This document shows, piece after piece, positions 1 through 5,871 of a stretch of 10,978 nucleotides of DNA. Origin of the DNA: DASTOB01 sp035720425 (GTDB taxonomy: Bacteria > Chloroflexota > Limnocylindria > Limnocylindrales > CSP1-4). How positions within the stretch are numbered: position 1 is the stretch's first letter; each line of letters starts with the position of its first letter. The translations under genes and the position numbers were made by a program. The notes beneath the pieces are model-generated. The model was not told where the DNA came from. It did not search any database and saw nothing but the letters and a program-made list of their open reading frames with translations. The stretch is taken from NCBI GenBank assembly GCA_035720425.1, contig DASTOB010000151.1:1-10978 (forward strand). The letters are read 5' to 3'.

Positions 1-195
1 CTCGTCGGCGTCGCGCTCTTGCGGGCGGACGACCACGTCGTCGGCGGCCTGCTCGTTGCGGCCCCGGTCGCTTTGCTCGTCGCCTGGGCTCCCGCGTGGA
101 TCGGGTTCGGGCTCGCCTGGAGCGCGGTCGGGCTCATTCAGCTGCGCGACGCGATCCGTCGCCCCGGAGGAGAGACAGGGGTGCGAGTTCGGTAA
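1..195 (+). CDS. C-terminal end of an unidentified membrane protein (5' partial)
   Basis: An open frame runs from base 1 to a TAA at 193-195, giving the last 64 residues of a protein that starts outside the window. Residues about 14-29 and 32-47 are strongly hydrophobic (LLVAAPVALLVAW, then WIGFGLAWSAVGLI). They look like two closely spaced membrane helices or a helical hairpin. A short basic tail follows (QLRDAIRRP, ending VRVR) and, by the positive-inside rule, is probably cytoplasmic. The fragment holds no motif that identifies a family, so no function is assigned. It converges with the lipoprotein gene on the other strand, with 17 bp between the two stop codons, and I see no terminator hairpin there. 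It is supported by hydrophobicity and GC-rich third positions only. Confidence 0.6.
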   Translation, partial: LVGVALLRADDHVVGGLLVAAPVALLVAWAPAWIGFGLAWSAVGLIQLRDAIRRPGGETGVRVR

Positions 196-212
196 CGACG
201 TGGGACGCCAGG

Positions 213-1445
213 TCAGGGAGCCCAGTCCACGGATCCGCTCCACAGGGTCACCACGTGCCGGCCGTTGCCGTCCACCTCCCCGACGAGGATGAGTTCGGCG
301 GGCCGATCCGGATACTGCAACACCGTCAGGACGGAGACGCCCGGAGCGGTGATCGGCTGGGGCCACGCAACGTCGTCCGGACCGCGCAGCCAGATGAGGC
401 CGGTCGGGGAATCGCCGGAGTAACTCGTTCCCGCCAGCACGGCGCCGTGCCCGACGAGGAGATGCGTGGTGATCGTCGTACGCTCTGGTTGCGGCGGCGG
501 GACGTGCGCCTGCCACGCTCCGGCTCCGTTTGGCAGGGACCAAGCTGCGGGGGACGCGGGGTCGACCCCGGTGGTGCCGAATGCGACGAGCCCCGCATGC
601 GTGACGCCGAGCGCGGTCGCGTGCGCGAACTCGCCCTCGAGCCCGCGGCGTGCGCCGGTCCAGGCGATGCCGTCGGCCGATCGCCAGAACGCGGTTTCCG
701 GGACGCACACGGAACACGTGGGCCCCCACGCCATGACACCTCCCTCGACCTGCACCACCCCGGACGGCAAGGACTCGTCGGTCACGTCCCTGGCGGTCAG
801 GGTCCACGTAATCCCGTCTTCGGAACGCCAGGCCTTGAAGCCGGAGTAGTGCGTATACGCGCCGGCCCCGACCGCGACAAGCCTCCCGTTCAGTTCGAGC
901 AGGTTCCCGATCGACGCGTCCGCGAACGACGCGTCGTCCGGAGCCCGTTCGAACGTCCGGGCATCCGACGCGAGCCACACCGCGACGTGGATTCGGTCAC
1001 CTCGTCCCACTTCGCCGGCAACCACGAGCCCGTCCTCCCACGCGACCGCGGCCGTCGCCGCCCGCGGAAGCTCGCCGGGCAGGAGCGGCAGCTTCGTCGG
1101 GCCCGACCAGTCACGGCCATCCGGGGAGGTCCAGATTGCTGGTGCGCCACAGGTCTCGGGCCCAAGCACACAGCCGACGGCGACGAACCCGGAGCCGACT
1201 CGGACGAAGCGGACCGTGGCATCGCGAAGCGCGGCGGGCTCGCCGATCGCACGCCAGTCGAATGTCGGATATGGCAGGAGCGTGGGAGTCGTTTCGCCCG
1301 TCGCGGCGGCCGTAGGCGATCCGGACGGCGCGCCGCTCGTGACTGGCGCGCTGCTCGTGACCGGCGCGCTGCGCGGAGCCGACGGACCGGCACACCCAAG
1401 CGCCAACACGGAGATGATGGCGAGGGCCGCGACATGCGTGCGCAT
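213..1445 (-). CDS. Predicted lipoprotein with a seven-bladed beta-propeller (Asp-box/sialidase-like repeats)
   Basis: The protein has 410 residues. It starts with a short basic end and a hydrophobic stretch ending in LALGC, a slightly loose lipobox with Cys18 as the lipidation site. A Ser/Pro/Thr/Ala linker (about 19-58) follows, containing a SAPVTS-type repeat. The rest carries seven spaced aromatic motifs: IWTSPDGRDW (104-113), VWLASDARTF (156-165), AWRSEDGITW (205-214), FWRSADGIAW (253-262), then degenerate forms near 301-311, 351-361 and 401-408. Three match the Asp-box pattern S-x-D-G-x-x-W. This fits a seven-bladed propeller tethered outside the cell. Sialidase catalytic residues are not evident, so a binding or structural role is more likely than an enzyme. 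ATG at 1443-1445 gives the signal peptide; no clear SD precedes it. It lies 41 bp downstream of fumC on the same strand and may be cotranscribed. Confidence 0.75.
   Translation of the reverse strand: MRTHVAALAIISVLALGCAGPSAPRSAPVTSSAPVTSGAPSGSPTAAATGETTPTLLPYPTFDWRAIGEPAALRDATVRFVRVGSGFVAVGCVLGPETCGAPAIWTSPDGRDWSGPTKLPLLPGELPRAATAAVAWEDGLVVAGEVGRGDRIHVAVWLASDARTFERAPDDASFADASIGNLLELNGRLVAVGAGAYTHYSGFKAWRSEDGITWTLTARDVTDESLPSGVVQVEGGVMAWGPTCSVCVPETAFWRSADGIAWTGARRGLEGEFAHATALGVTHAGLVAFGTTGVDPASPAAWSLPNGAGAWQAHVPPPQPERTTITTHLLVGHGAVLAGTSYSGDSPTGLIWLRGPDDVAWPQPITAPGVSVLTVLQYPDRPAELILVGEVDGNGRHVVTLWSGSVDWAP
1327..1373 (-). repeat. 18-bp tandem repeat coding for the lipoprotein linker
   Basis: Two 18-bp units (1327-1344 and 1345-1362, plus strand GGCGCGCCGCTCGTGACT and GGCGCGCTGCTCGTGACC) differ at two positions. 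They are followed by an 11-bp partial third unit. The period is a multiple of three, so copy number can change without a frameshift. On the coding strand the repeat encodes the six-residue unit SAPVTS in the flexible segment between lipid anchor and propeller. Confidence 0.75.
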
Positions 1446-1486
1446 GCTGAGAGGACGCGTGGCCGGCTCGAATCGTGTCGGCCGGT

Positions 1487-2884
1487 TCAGCCCGAGCTCG
1501 GTCCTCCGCCGAGGCCGGGTTCGGTCATCGCGGCGGGATCGAGCAGGTCGTCGAGGCGGTCCGGCGCGATCCCGCGCTCGAGCGCGAGATCCCGGATCGT
1601 CCGCCCGGTGCGGTGGGCCTCCTTGGCGAGCTTCGCCGCCTCGTCGTAGCCGATCACCGGGGCCAGCGCCGTGGCGAGCATGAGACCCTGCTCGACGAGG
1701 GCCGGGCCGCGCTCCGTCGCGGTCAGTCCCTCGACGCAGCGGGCCGAGAAGTTGGCGGCGGCGGCGGCGAGGAGCGTGATCGACTCGAGCAGGGCGACCG
1801 CCGTGACGGGCAGCATGACGTTGAGTTCGAGGAAGCTACCCGTCTGACCGAACGCGATCGTCGCGTCGTTGCCGACGACGCGGGCCACGACCATCGTGAG
1901 CGACTCGACGATGACCGGGTTCACCTTGCCCGGCATGATGCTCGACCCGGGCTGCGTCTCGGGAAGGGCGAGCTCGGCGAGACCCGCGCGCGGGCCCATG
2001 CCCATGAGCCGGATGTCGGAGGCGATCTTCCACAGGCCCAGGGCCGTCGTCCGGATCGCACCGTGCGTGGCGATCGCGACGTCGAGCGTCGCCTGGGCGT
2101 GGAAGTGGTTCGGCGCTTCGCGAATCGCGAGGCCGGTCAGGGCCGACAGCCTCGCACACGTTCGGAGGGCGAACTCCGGATGGGCGTTGATCCCCGTCCC
2201 GACGGCCGTCCCGCCGAGGGGCACGACGAGCAGCTCCGCCTGGGCGGCGCGGACGCGCCGGATCGCCTCCTCGAGCTGGCCGGCGTAGCCGCGGAACTCC
2301 TGTCCGAGGCGGATCGGCGTGGCGTCCTGGAGGTGCGTCCGGCCGGTCTTGACGATCGGCCAGAACTCCTGCTCCTTCGCGACGAGCGCGGTGTGGAGCC
2401 GTTCGAGCGCCGGGAGCAGCTCGTCCTCGATGGCAAGGGCGGCCGACAGCTGGAGCGCTGTCGGGATCACGTCGTTCGACGACTGGCAGCGGTTGACGTG
2501 GTCGTTGGGATGGACCCGCGTGCCGTCGCCGAGCCGGCCGGTGGCCAGGGTCGCGATGACCTCGTTCGCGTTCGTGTTCGTCGACGTGCCGGAGCCCGTC
2601 TGGTAGACGTCGATCGGGAAGTGGGAGTCGTGGGCGCCGCCGGCCACCTCGGCGGCGGCGTCGGCGACCGCGCGGGCAATTGGTCCGTCGAGCAGGCCGA
2701 GCTCGGCGTTGACGTCCGCCGCCGCCTGCTTGATCAGCCCGAGGGCGCCGATGAAGCGGCGCGGGAAGGGCTGACCGGAGATCGGGAAGTTGAGCACGGC
2801 CCGCTGGGTCGACGCGCCGTACAGGGCGTCGGCCGGCACCTCCATCTCGCCCATCGAGTCTCGTTCGATCCGGGTGTCTCCCAT
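1487..2884 (-). CDS. fumC: Fumarate hydratase class II (fumarase C)
   Basis: Cytoplasmic TCA-cycle enzyme that reversibly hydrates fumarate to L-malate; class II enzymes are iron-independent homotetramers. The 465 residues are close to the 467 of E. coli FumC, and the N-terminus aligns with it (IERDSMGEMEVPADALYGA, residues 6-24), supporting ATG at 2882-2884. Conserved blocks in order are QTGSGTSTNTNANEV (95-109), QSSNDVIPTA (134-143), GRTHLQDATP (181-190, with the family His at 184), GTGINAHPEF (229-238) and the superfamily signature GSSIMPGKVNP (313-323). HPEF, in place of the aspartase-type PKEY, and the Gly in MPGK argue for fumarase over aspartate ammonia-lyase. All key residues are intact. 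The gene is divergent from the flavin reductase, with a 38-bp shared control region and no SD. Confidence 0.95.
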   Translation of the reverse strand: MGDTRIERDSMGEMEVPADALYGASTQRAVLNFPISGQPFPRRFIGALGLIKQAAADVNAELGLLDGPIARAVADAAAEVAGGAHDSHFPIDVYQTGSGTSTNTNANEVIATLATGRLGDGTRVHPNDHVNRCQSSNDVIPTALQLSAALAIEDELLPALERLHTALVAKEQEFWPIVKTGRTHLQDATPIRLGQEFRGYAGQLEEAIRRVRAAQAELLVVPLGGTAVGTGINAHPEFALRTCARLSALTGLAIREAPNHFHAQATLDVAIATHGAIRTTALGLWKIASDIRLMGMGPRAGLAELALPETQPGSSIMPGKVNPVIVESLTMVVARVVGNDATIAFGQTGSFLELNVMLPVTAVALLESITLLAAAAANFSARCVEGLTATERGPALVEQGLMLATALAPVIGYDEAAKLAKEAHRTGRTIRDLALERGIAPDRLDDLLDPAAMTEPGLGGGPSSG

Positions 2885-2890
2885 GCCGCG

Positions 2891-2896
2891 ATTGTA
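2891..2896 (-). promoter_or_regulatory. -10 element of a probable leaderless fumC promoter
   Basis: On the minus strand TACAAT, one mismatch from the TATAAT consensus, ends 6 nt before the fumC ATG. At that spacing transcription would start at or next to the start codon. This agrees with the absence of an SD. No good -35 hexamer lies 16-18 bp further upstream. Confidence 0.5.
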
Positions 2897-2912
2897 GGCA
2901 CGCGTCGCCTAC
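2894..2912. promoter_or_regulatory. Inverted repeat between fumC and the flavin reductase gene, possible operator
   Basis: GTAGGC at 2894-2899 is the exact reverse complement of GCCTAC at 2907-2912, with a 7-bp spacer ACGCGTC. Each arm overlaps one of the two outward-facing -10 elements, so a dimeric regulator bound here could block both promoters. Part of the symmetry comes from the two TA-rich -10 sequences being mirrored, so it could also be chance. Confidence 0.4.
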
Positions 2913-2915
2913 CAT
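2910..2915 (+). promoter_or_regulatory. -10 element of a probable leaderless flavin reductase promoter
   Basis: TACCAT fits the TANNNT -10 pattern and ends 7 nt before the GTG start at 2923. There is no SD in the short gap, so a leaderless transcript is the simplest reading. No clear -35 is seen. A -35 at normal spacing would fall around the fumC -10 or start codon, so the two promoters would overlap physically. Confidence 0.45.
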
Positions 2916-2922
2916 CGCGTGC

Positions 2923-3444
2923 GTGGACATTCCGCCTGATCTGTTCCGGCTCGTGATGGGCCATTTCGCGACGGGCGTCTCGGTCGTGACCGCGTTCGAC
3001 GGGGAACGGCCAGCGGGAATCACGGTCAACGCCCTGAGCTCCGTGTCACTCGAGCCGCCGCTCGTCATGGTCGCGCTGGATCGACGGCGGTTCATCACGC
3101 CGGCGGTGCGTGCGTCGGGCCGCTACGCGGTCAACGTGCTCGGCGAGGGCCAGCAGGCGCTGTCCGACTGCTTCGCCGGCGCCGATGTCGTGCCCGGCCG
3201 GGACGACTTCTGCGGTGCGGCGTGGCGTCCGGGCGAGACCGGGCTTCCGCTGCTCGACGGTGCCATCGCGACGCTCGAGTGCACGACGGTCGAGACGTTC
3301 AGCGCCGGCGACCACGACCTGTTCATCGCCCGGGTCGATGCGCTCGCCTCCGGTCCGGGCGAGCCGATGCCGCTGCTCTACTTCCGGCGCCGCTACCTGC
3401 GCATCGAGCGGGCTGCCACGTCGAGGGTCGAGGGCAAGGAGTAG
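2923..3444 (+). CDS. Flavin reductase-like protein (RutF/HpaC-type FMN-binding split barrel)
   Basis: A 173-residue single-domain protein of the flavin reductase-like family. Members bind FMN and reduce free flavin with NAD(P)H, usually to supply a partner monooxygenase. Family features are an N-terminal helix with FATGVSVVT (15-23), the flavin-binding segment GITVNALSSVSLEPPL (32-47), YAVNVL (68-73), GDHDLFIARV (129-138) with the conserved GDH, and PLLYFRRRYLRI (150-161) near the C-terminus. GTG at 2923 gives the expected short N-terminus. No monooxygenase gene is adjacent, so the electron acceptor is unknown, and some family members bind flavin or heme without reductase activity. It is divergent from fumC. 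The stop codon directly abuts a tandem repeat, so transcription may end or be modulated there. Confidence 0.88.
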   Translation: MDIPPDLFRLVMGHFATGVSVVTAFDGERPAGITVNALSSVSLEPPLVMVALDRRRFITPAVRASGRYAVNVLGEGQQALSDCFAGADVVPGRDDFCGAAWRPGETGLPLLDGAIATLECTTVETFSAGDHDLFIARVDALASGPGEPMPLLYFRRRYLRIERAATSRVEGKE

Positions 3445-3647
3445 TTCACCCGTGGGGCGGTTGAACCGGACGGGATCGGCCTTCGCGCGTCGCGTTCACC
3501 CGTGGGGCGGTTGAACCGGACGGGGATCGGCCTTCGCGCGTCGCGTTCACCCGTGGGACGGCCGAACCGGACCCGGATCGGGCGATGATCGTCGCGTTCA
3601 CCCGTGGGGTGGCCGAACCCGACGGGGACGGGGCCGGCAACGGTCGG
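3445..3647. repeat. 51-bp tandem repeat, four units, between the flavin reductase gene and mreB
   Basis: Units begin at 3445, 3495, 3546 and 3597, each with TTCACCCGTGGG. Units 1 (50 bp) and 2 (51 bp) are identical except for one G in a G-run. Unit 3 (51 bp) keeps the ends (GAACCGGAC near the middle, GTCGCG at the end) but has diverged inside. Unit 4 keeps only its first half clearly and decays into the mreB promoter. Units 1 and 2 hold a short dyad, CGGTT-G-AACCG. The array starts at the base after the flavin reductase stop. The 50/51/51-bp units and lack of unique spacers exclude a CRISPR array. Function is unknown: it could be a binding-site array, a transcript-end element or a neutral minisatellite. 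Confidence 0.85.
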
Positions 3648-3651
3648 CGGG

Positions 3652-3657
3652 TATACT
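3652..3657 (+). promoter_or_regulatory. -10 element of the mreB promoter
   Basis: TATACT is one base from the TATAAT consensus and stands out in this GC-rich DNA. Transcription would start near 3664, leaving a leader of about 105 nt before the mreB ATG. The -35 position falls in the last decayed repeat unit (about 3629-3635) and has no good match, so an activator or a -10-dominated promoter is possible. Confidence 0.5.
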
Positions 3658-3677
3658 GCTCGCGCTCTCCCGCTGCC

Positions 3678-3730
3678 AACCGGCGATCCGGTTCGGTCGA
3701 CGCCGTCGGCTCGACCGGCGACCGATCGCC
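3678..3730 (+). promoter_or_regulatory. Three adjacent stem-loops in the mreB leader
   Basis: Three perfect hairpins follow each other without gaps. Hairpin 1 is AACCGG-CGAT-CCGGTT (3678-3693). Hairpin 2 pairs CGGTCGA (3694-3700) with TCGACCG (3711-3717), and its loop holds a further GCC-GTC-GGC stem. Hairpin 3 pairs GCGA (3718-3721) with TCGC (3726-3729); using the G at 3717 it extends to five pairs ending at 3730. The block lies between the predicted promoter and the SD. It matches no riboswitch class I know. It may stabilise the mRNA or modulate mreB expression. GC-rich DNA forms hairpins easily, so function is unproven. Confidence 0.45.
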
Positions 3731-3749
3731 ACTCCCTCCGATCTCGCAC

Positions 3750-3755
3750 GAAGGA
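3750..3755 (+). promoter_or_regulatory. Ribosome binding site of mreB
   Basis: GAAGGA lies 12 nt before the ATG at 3768. The spacing is a little long, but this is the only purine-rich SD candidate. It supports the 3768 start over in-frame extensions reaching back into the repeat array. Confidence 0.55.
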
Positions 3756-3767
3756 CCCGCCCAGCCC

Positions 3768-4826
3768 ATGCTCGATCGCCTGCTCGGCCTGTTCTCCCGC
3801 GACATCGGGATCGATCTCGGGACCGCTAATACCCTCGTTCACGTGCGCGATCGCGGGATCGTCATCAGCGAGCCGTCGGTCGTCGCGATCGAGGCCAAGA
3901 CCAAGCGCGTGCTCGCCGTCGGGGCGGAGGCGAAGCGGATGGTCGGGCGGACCCCGGCCAGCATCATCGCCGTCCGGCCGCTCCGCGACGGGGTCATCAG
4001 CGACTTCGACGTGACCGAGCAGATGATCAAGTACTTCGTCGCCCGGGTGCACGACCGGGTCGGGCTGATTCCGCGGCCGCGGATGCTGCTCGGCATCCCG
4101 TCCGGCGTCACTGAGGTCGAGAAACGCGCCGTGCGCGACGCGGCCCTCAACGCCGGGGCCCGCTGGGCGCGGCTGATCGAGGAGCCGATGGCCGCGGCGA
4201 TCGGGGCCGGACTGCCGGTCAGCGAGCCGTCCGGCAGCCTCATCGTCGACATCGGTGGCGGGACGACCGAGGTAGCCGTGATCAGCCTCGGCGGGATCGT
4301 CGAGTCGAAGTCGATCCGCATCGGCGGCGACGAGATGGACCAGGACATCGTCTCGTTCGCCCGGCGCGAGTACAACCTGTTCCTCGGCGAGCGGACCGCG
4401 GAGGACATCAAGATCGCGATCGGCTCCGCGTATCCGGGCGAGTGGGATCAGCAGCGCGTGACGCTCCGCGGCCGCGACCTGCTGACCGGGCTGCCACGCA
4501 GCGTCGAGGTCGGCGCGGACCAGATCCGCGAGGCGATCGAGCCGTCTGTCCAGGCCATCGTCGATACGATCAAGGACACGATCGAGCTGACCCCGCCGGA
4601 GCTCGTGGCCGACATCATGGACCAGGGGATCGTCCTCGCCGGCGGCGGCGCGCTCCTCGTCGGGCTCGACCGGCGCGTCGCCGAGGCAACCCAGATGCCC
4701 GTCCACATCGCCGACGACCCGCTCACCTGCGTCGCGCGCGGCACCGGGGTCGTGCTCCAGGCGTTGAACGACCCGGTCATGGCGCGCGTGCTCGTCACCG
4801 ACACGTACGACCGGCCTCCCCGCTAG
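3768..4826 (+). CDS. mreB: Rod shape-determining protein MreB (bacterial actin)
   Basis: A 352-residue actin-fold ATPase that polymerises under the cytoplasmic membrane and directs the elongation machinery. Residues 1-10 (MLDRLLGLFS) form a short amphipathic end suited to membrane contact. Next come the first phosphate loop IDLGTANTLV (15-24), RPLRDGVISDF (70-80), IEEPMAAAIGAGLP (137-150), the second phosphate loop DIGGGTTEVAV (161-171), GERTAEDIKIAIGSA (207-221) and the nucleotide-binding AGGGALLVGLD (291-301). Length and motifs are standard and nothing is missing. An open frame extends 61 codons upstream but crosses the leader and repeats. The ATG at 3768 gives the family N-terminus and has an SD. 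mreC follows after 30 bp. Confidence 0.96.
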   Translation: MLDRLLGLFSRDIGIDLGTANTLVHVRDRGIVISEPSVVAIEAKTKRVLAVGAEAKRMVGRTPASIIAVRPLRDGVISDFDVTEQMIKYFVARVHDRVGLIPRPRMLLGIPSGVTEVEKRAVRDAALNAGARWARLIEEPMAAAIGAGLPVSEPSGSLIVDIGGGTTEVAVISLGGIVESKSIRIGGDEMDQDIVSFARREYNLFLGERTAEDIKIAIGSAYPGEWDQQRVTLRGRDLLTGLPRSVEVGADQIREAIEPSVQAIVDTIKDTIELTPPELVADIMDQGIVLAGGGALLVGLDRRVAEATQMPVHIADDPLTCVARGTGVVLQALNDPVMARVLVTDTYDRPPR

Positions 4827-4841
4827 GCGGGTCGGCGACCC

Positions 4842-4846
4842 GGAGG
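4842..4846 (+). promoter_or_regulatory. Ribosome binding site of mreC
   Basis: GGAGG lies 10 nt before the GTG at 4857, in the 30-bp gap after mreB. This strong SD fixes the GTG start. Confidence 0.7.
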
Positions 4847-4856
4847 ACCACGACGC

Positions 4857-5843
4857 GTGACCGAGTTCCTTGGCAACCGTGCCGCCCGGCGCCGTGGCAT
4901 CGCGTTCACCATCCTCGTCGCCGTCACGCTCCTGCTGATGGCCTTCTCGTCCAGCCCGGCCGTGCTCGAGTTCCAGCGCGGCGTGAGCTTTGCGTTCCGG
5001 CCCATCCAGGGTGCCCTCGACCAGGTCGCCGGAGCCGCCGCCCGGGCAGCCGTCGCGATCGGCGAGATTGACCGCCTCAGGACGGACAACACGGCCCTGC
5101 GTGACGAGAACGACCGTCTCCGGGCGGAGAACGCCCGGCTGGAGGAGATCCGTCGCGAGAACGCGCTGCTGACGGGGCTGCTCCAGCTGCGCAACGGCTT
5201 CGAACACGAGACCGTGGCGGCCCAGGTGATCGCCCGCGAGTCGTCCGAGTTCCGGCGCCTCGTCACGCTCGACCGCGGCACGGACGCCGGCATCGAGATC
5301 GGCGACGTCGCCGTTGCCCAGGGCGGCGCCCTGGTCGGGCGGGTCGTTGAGGCGGGCCCGAACTTCGCGCGGGTGCTGCTCATCACGGACGGCGGCTCGA
5401 CCGTCATCGGCCAGCTGGCCACGAGTGCCTCGACCGGCGAGGTCGTCGGCCAGCTCGGCGGCGTGCTGATCATGAACCAGATCGACTCGCAGGTCCGGAT
5501 CCAGCTCGACGAGGAGGTCGTCACGGCCGGCATCGAGCTGTCGGGCGGGATCCGGTCGCCCTATCCCAAGGGCCTCCTGATCGGTCAGGTGGTCGACGTC
5601 CGGCGCGACGCGAACGACGTCGTTCAGACGGCATTCCTGCTCCCCGCCGTCGACCTCGATCGGCTCGAGTTCGTGCTCGTCATCACGGACTACGAGGGCG
5701 GCATCCCACCGGTCGACGAGCTGCCGACGGACTGCACGCCGACCCAGCCGGACTCGAGTGACGTGCCGGTCCTGCCCGACGGCGAGCAGCCATGCTTCAC
5801 GCCGGCCCCATCGCCCGTACCGTCCCCGTCGGCCGCTCCGTGA
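4857..5843 (+). CDS. mreC: Rod shape-determining protein MreC
   Basis: A 328-residue bitopic membrane protein of the elongasome that links cytoplasmic MreB to wall synthases outside. Residues 1-13 are basic (NRAARRR) and cytoplasmic, and about 14-31 form one membrane helix. Residues 70-112 form a coiled coil of repeated Leu/Arg/Glu/Asn (DRLRTDNTALRDENDRLRAE). The beta-rich MreC domain follows, including LVTLDRGTDAGIEIGD (135-150), GALVGRV (157-163), SPYPKGLLIGQVV (234-246) and the closing FVLVIT. After about 282 a family-atypical tail rich in Pro, Asp, Thr and Ser carries Cys293 and Cys313 and ends in a PSPVPSPSAAP-type stretch. No mreD follows; rfbA starts 28 bp downstream. Confidence 0.93.
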   Translation: MTEFLGNRAARRRGIAFTILVAVTLLLMAFSSSPAVLEFQRGVSFAFRPIQGALDQVAGAAARAAVAIGEIDRLRTDNTALRDENDRLRAENARLEEIRRENALLTGLLQLRNGFEHETVAAQVIARESSEFRRLVTLDRGTDAGIEIGDVAVAQGGALVGRVVEAGPNFARVLLITDGGSTVIGQLATSASTGEVVGQLGGVLIMNQIDSQVRIQLDEEVVTAGIELSGGIRSPYPKGLLIGQVVDVRRDANDVVQTAFLLPAVDLDRLEFVLVITDYEGGIPPVDELPTDCTPTQPDSSDVPVLPDGEQPCFTPAPSPVPSPSAAP

Positions 5844-5857
5844 TCGATCGCGCTTGG

Positions 5858-5863
5858 TACGCT
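5858..5863 (+). promoter_or_regulatory. Possible internal -10 element for leaderless rfbA transcription
   Basis: TACGCT ends 8 nt before the rfbA ATG, within the 28-bp gap after mreC, and no SD is visible. The layout resembles the fumC and flavin reductase starts, so rfbABDC may have its own promoter besides readthrough from mreBC. The match is weak (TANNNT only) and no -35 is seen. Confidence 0.3.
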
Positions 5864-5871
5864 GCCCGGCG

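Noticed and set aside
96..1649. 517-codon plus-strand open frame over the lipoprotein gene
   Set aside because: The minus-strand reading has a lipobox, a linker and repeated Asp boxes. The plus-strand reading is Arg-rich and spans parts of three genes.
1475..2956. 493-codon plus-strand open frame opposite fumC
   Set aside because: fumC on the minus strand carries every family motif; this frame is its shadow, rich in Arg, Asp, Glu and Gly.
3445..3647. Repeat array considered as a CRISPR
   Set aside because: The units are contiguous, the 'spacers' of units 1 and 2 are the same sequence, and no cas gene is near.
3585..3767. Upstream extension of mreB by 61 codons
   Set aside because: The extension covers the decayed repeat, the -10 element and the leader hairpins. 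ATG 3768 has an SD and gives the normal MreB N-terminus.
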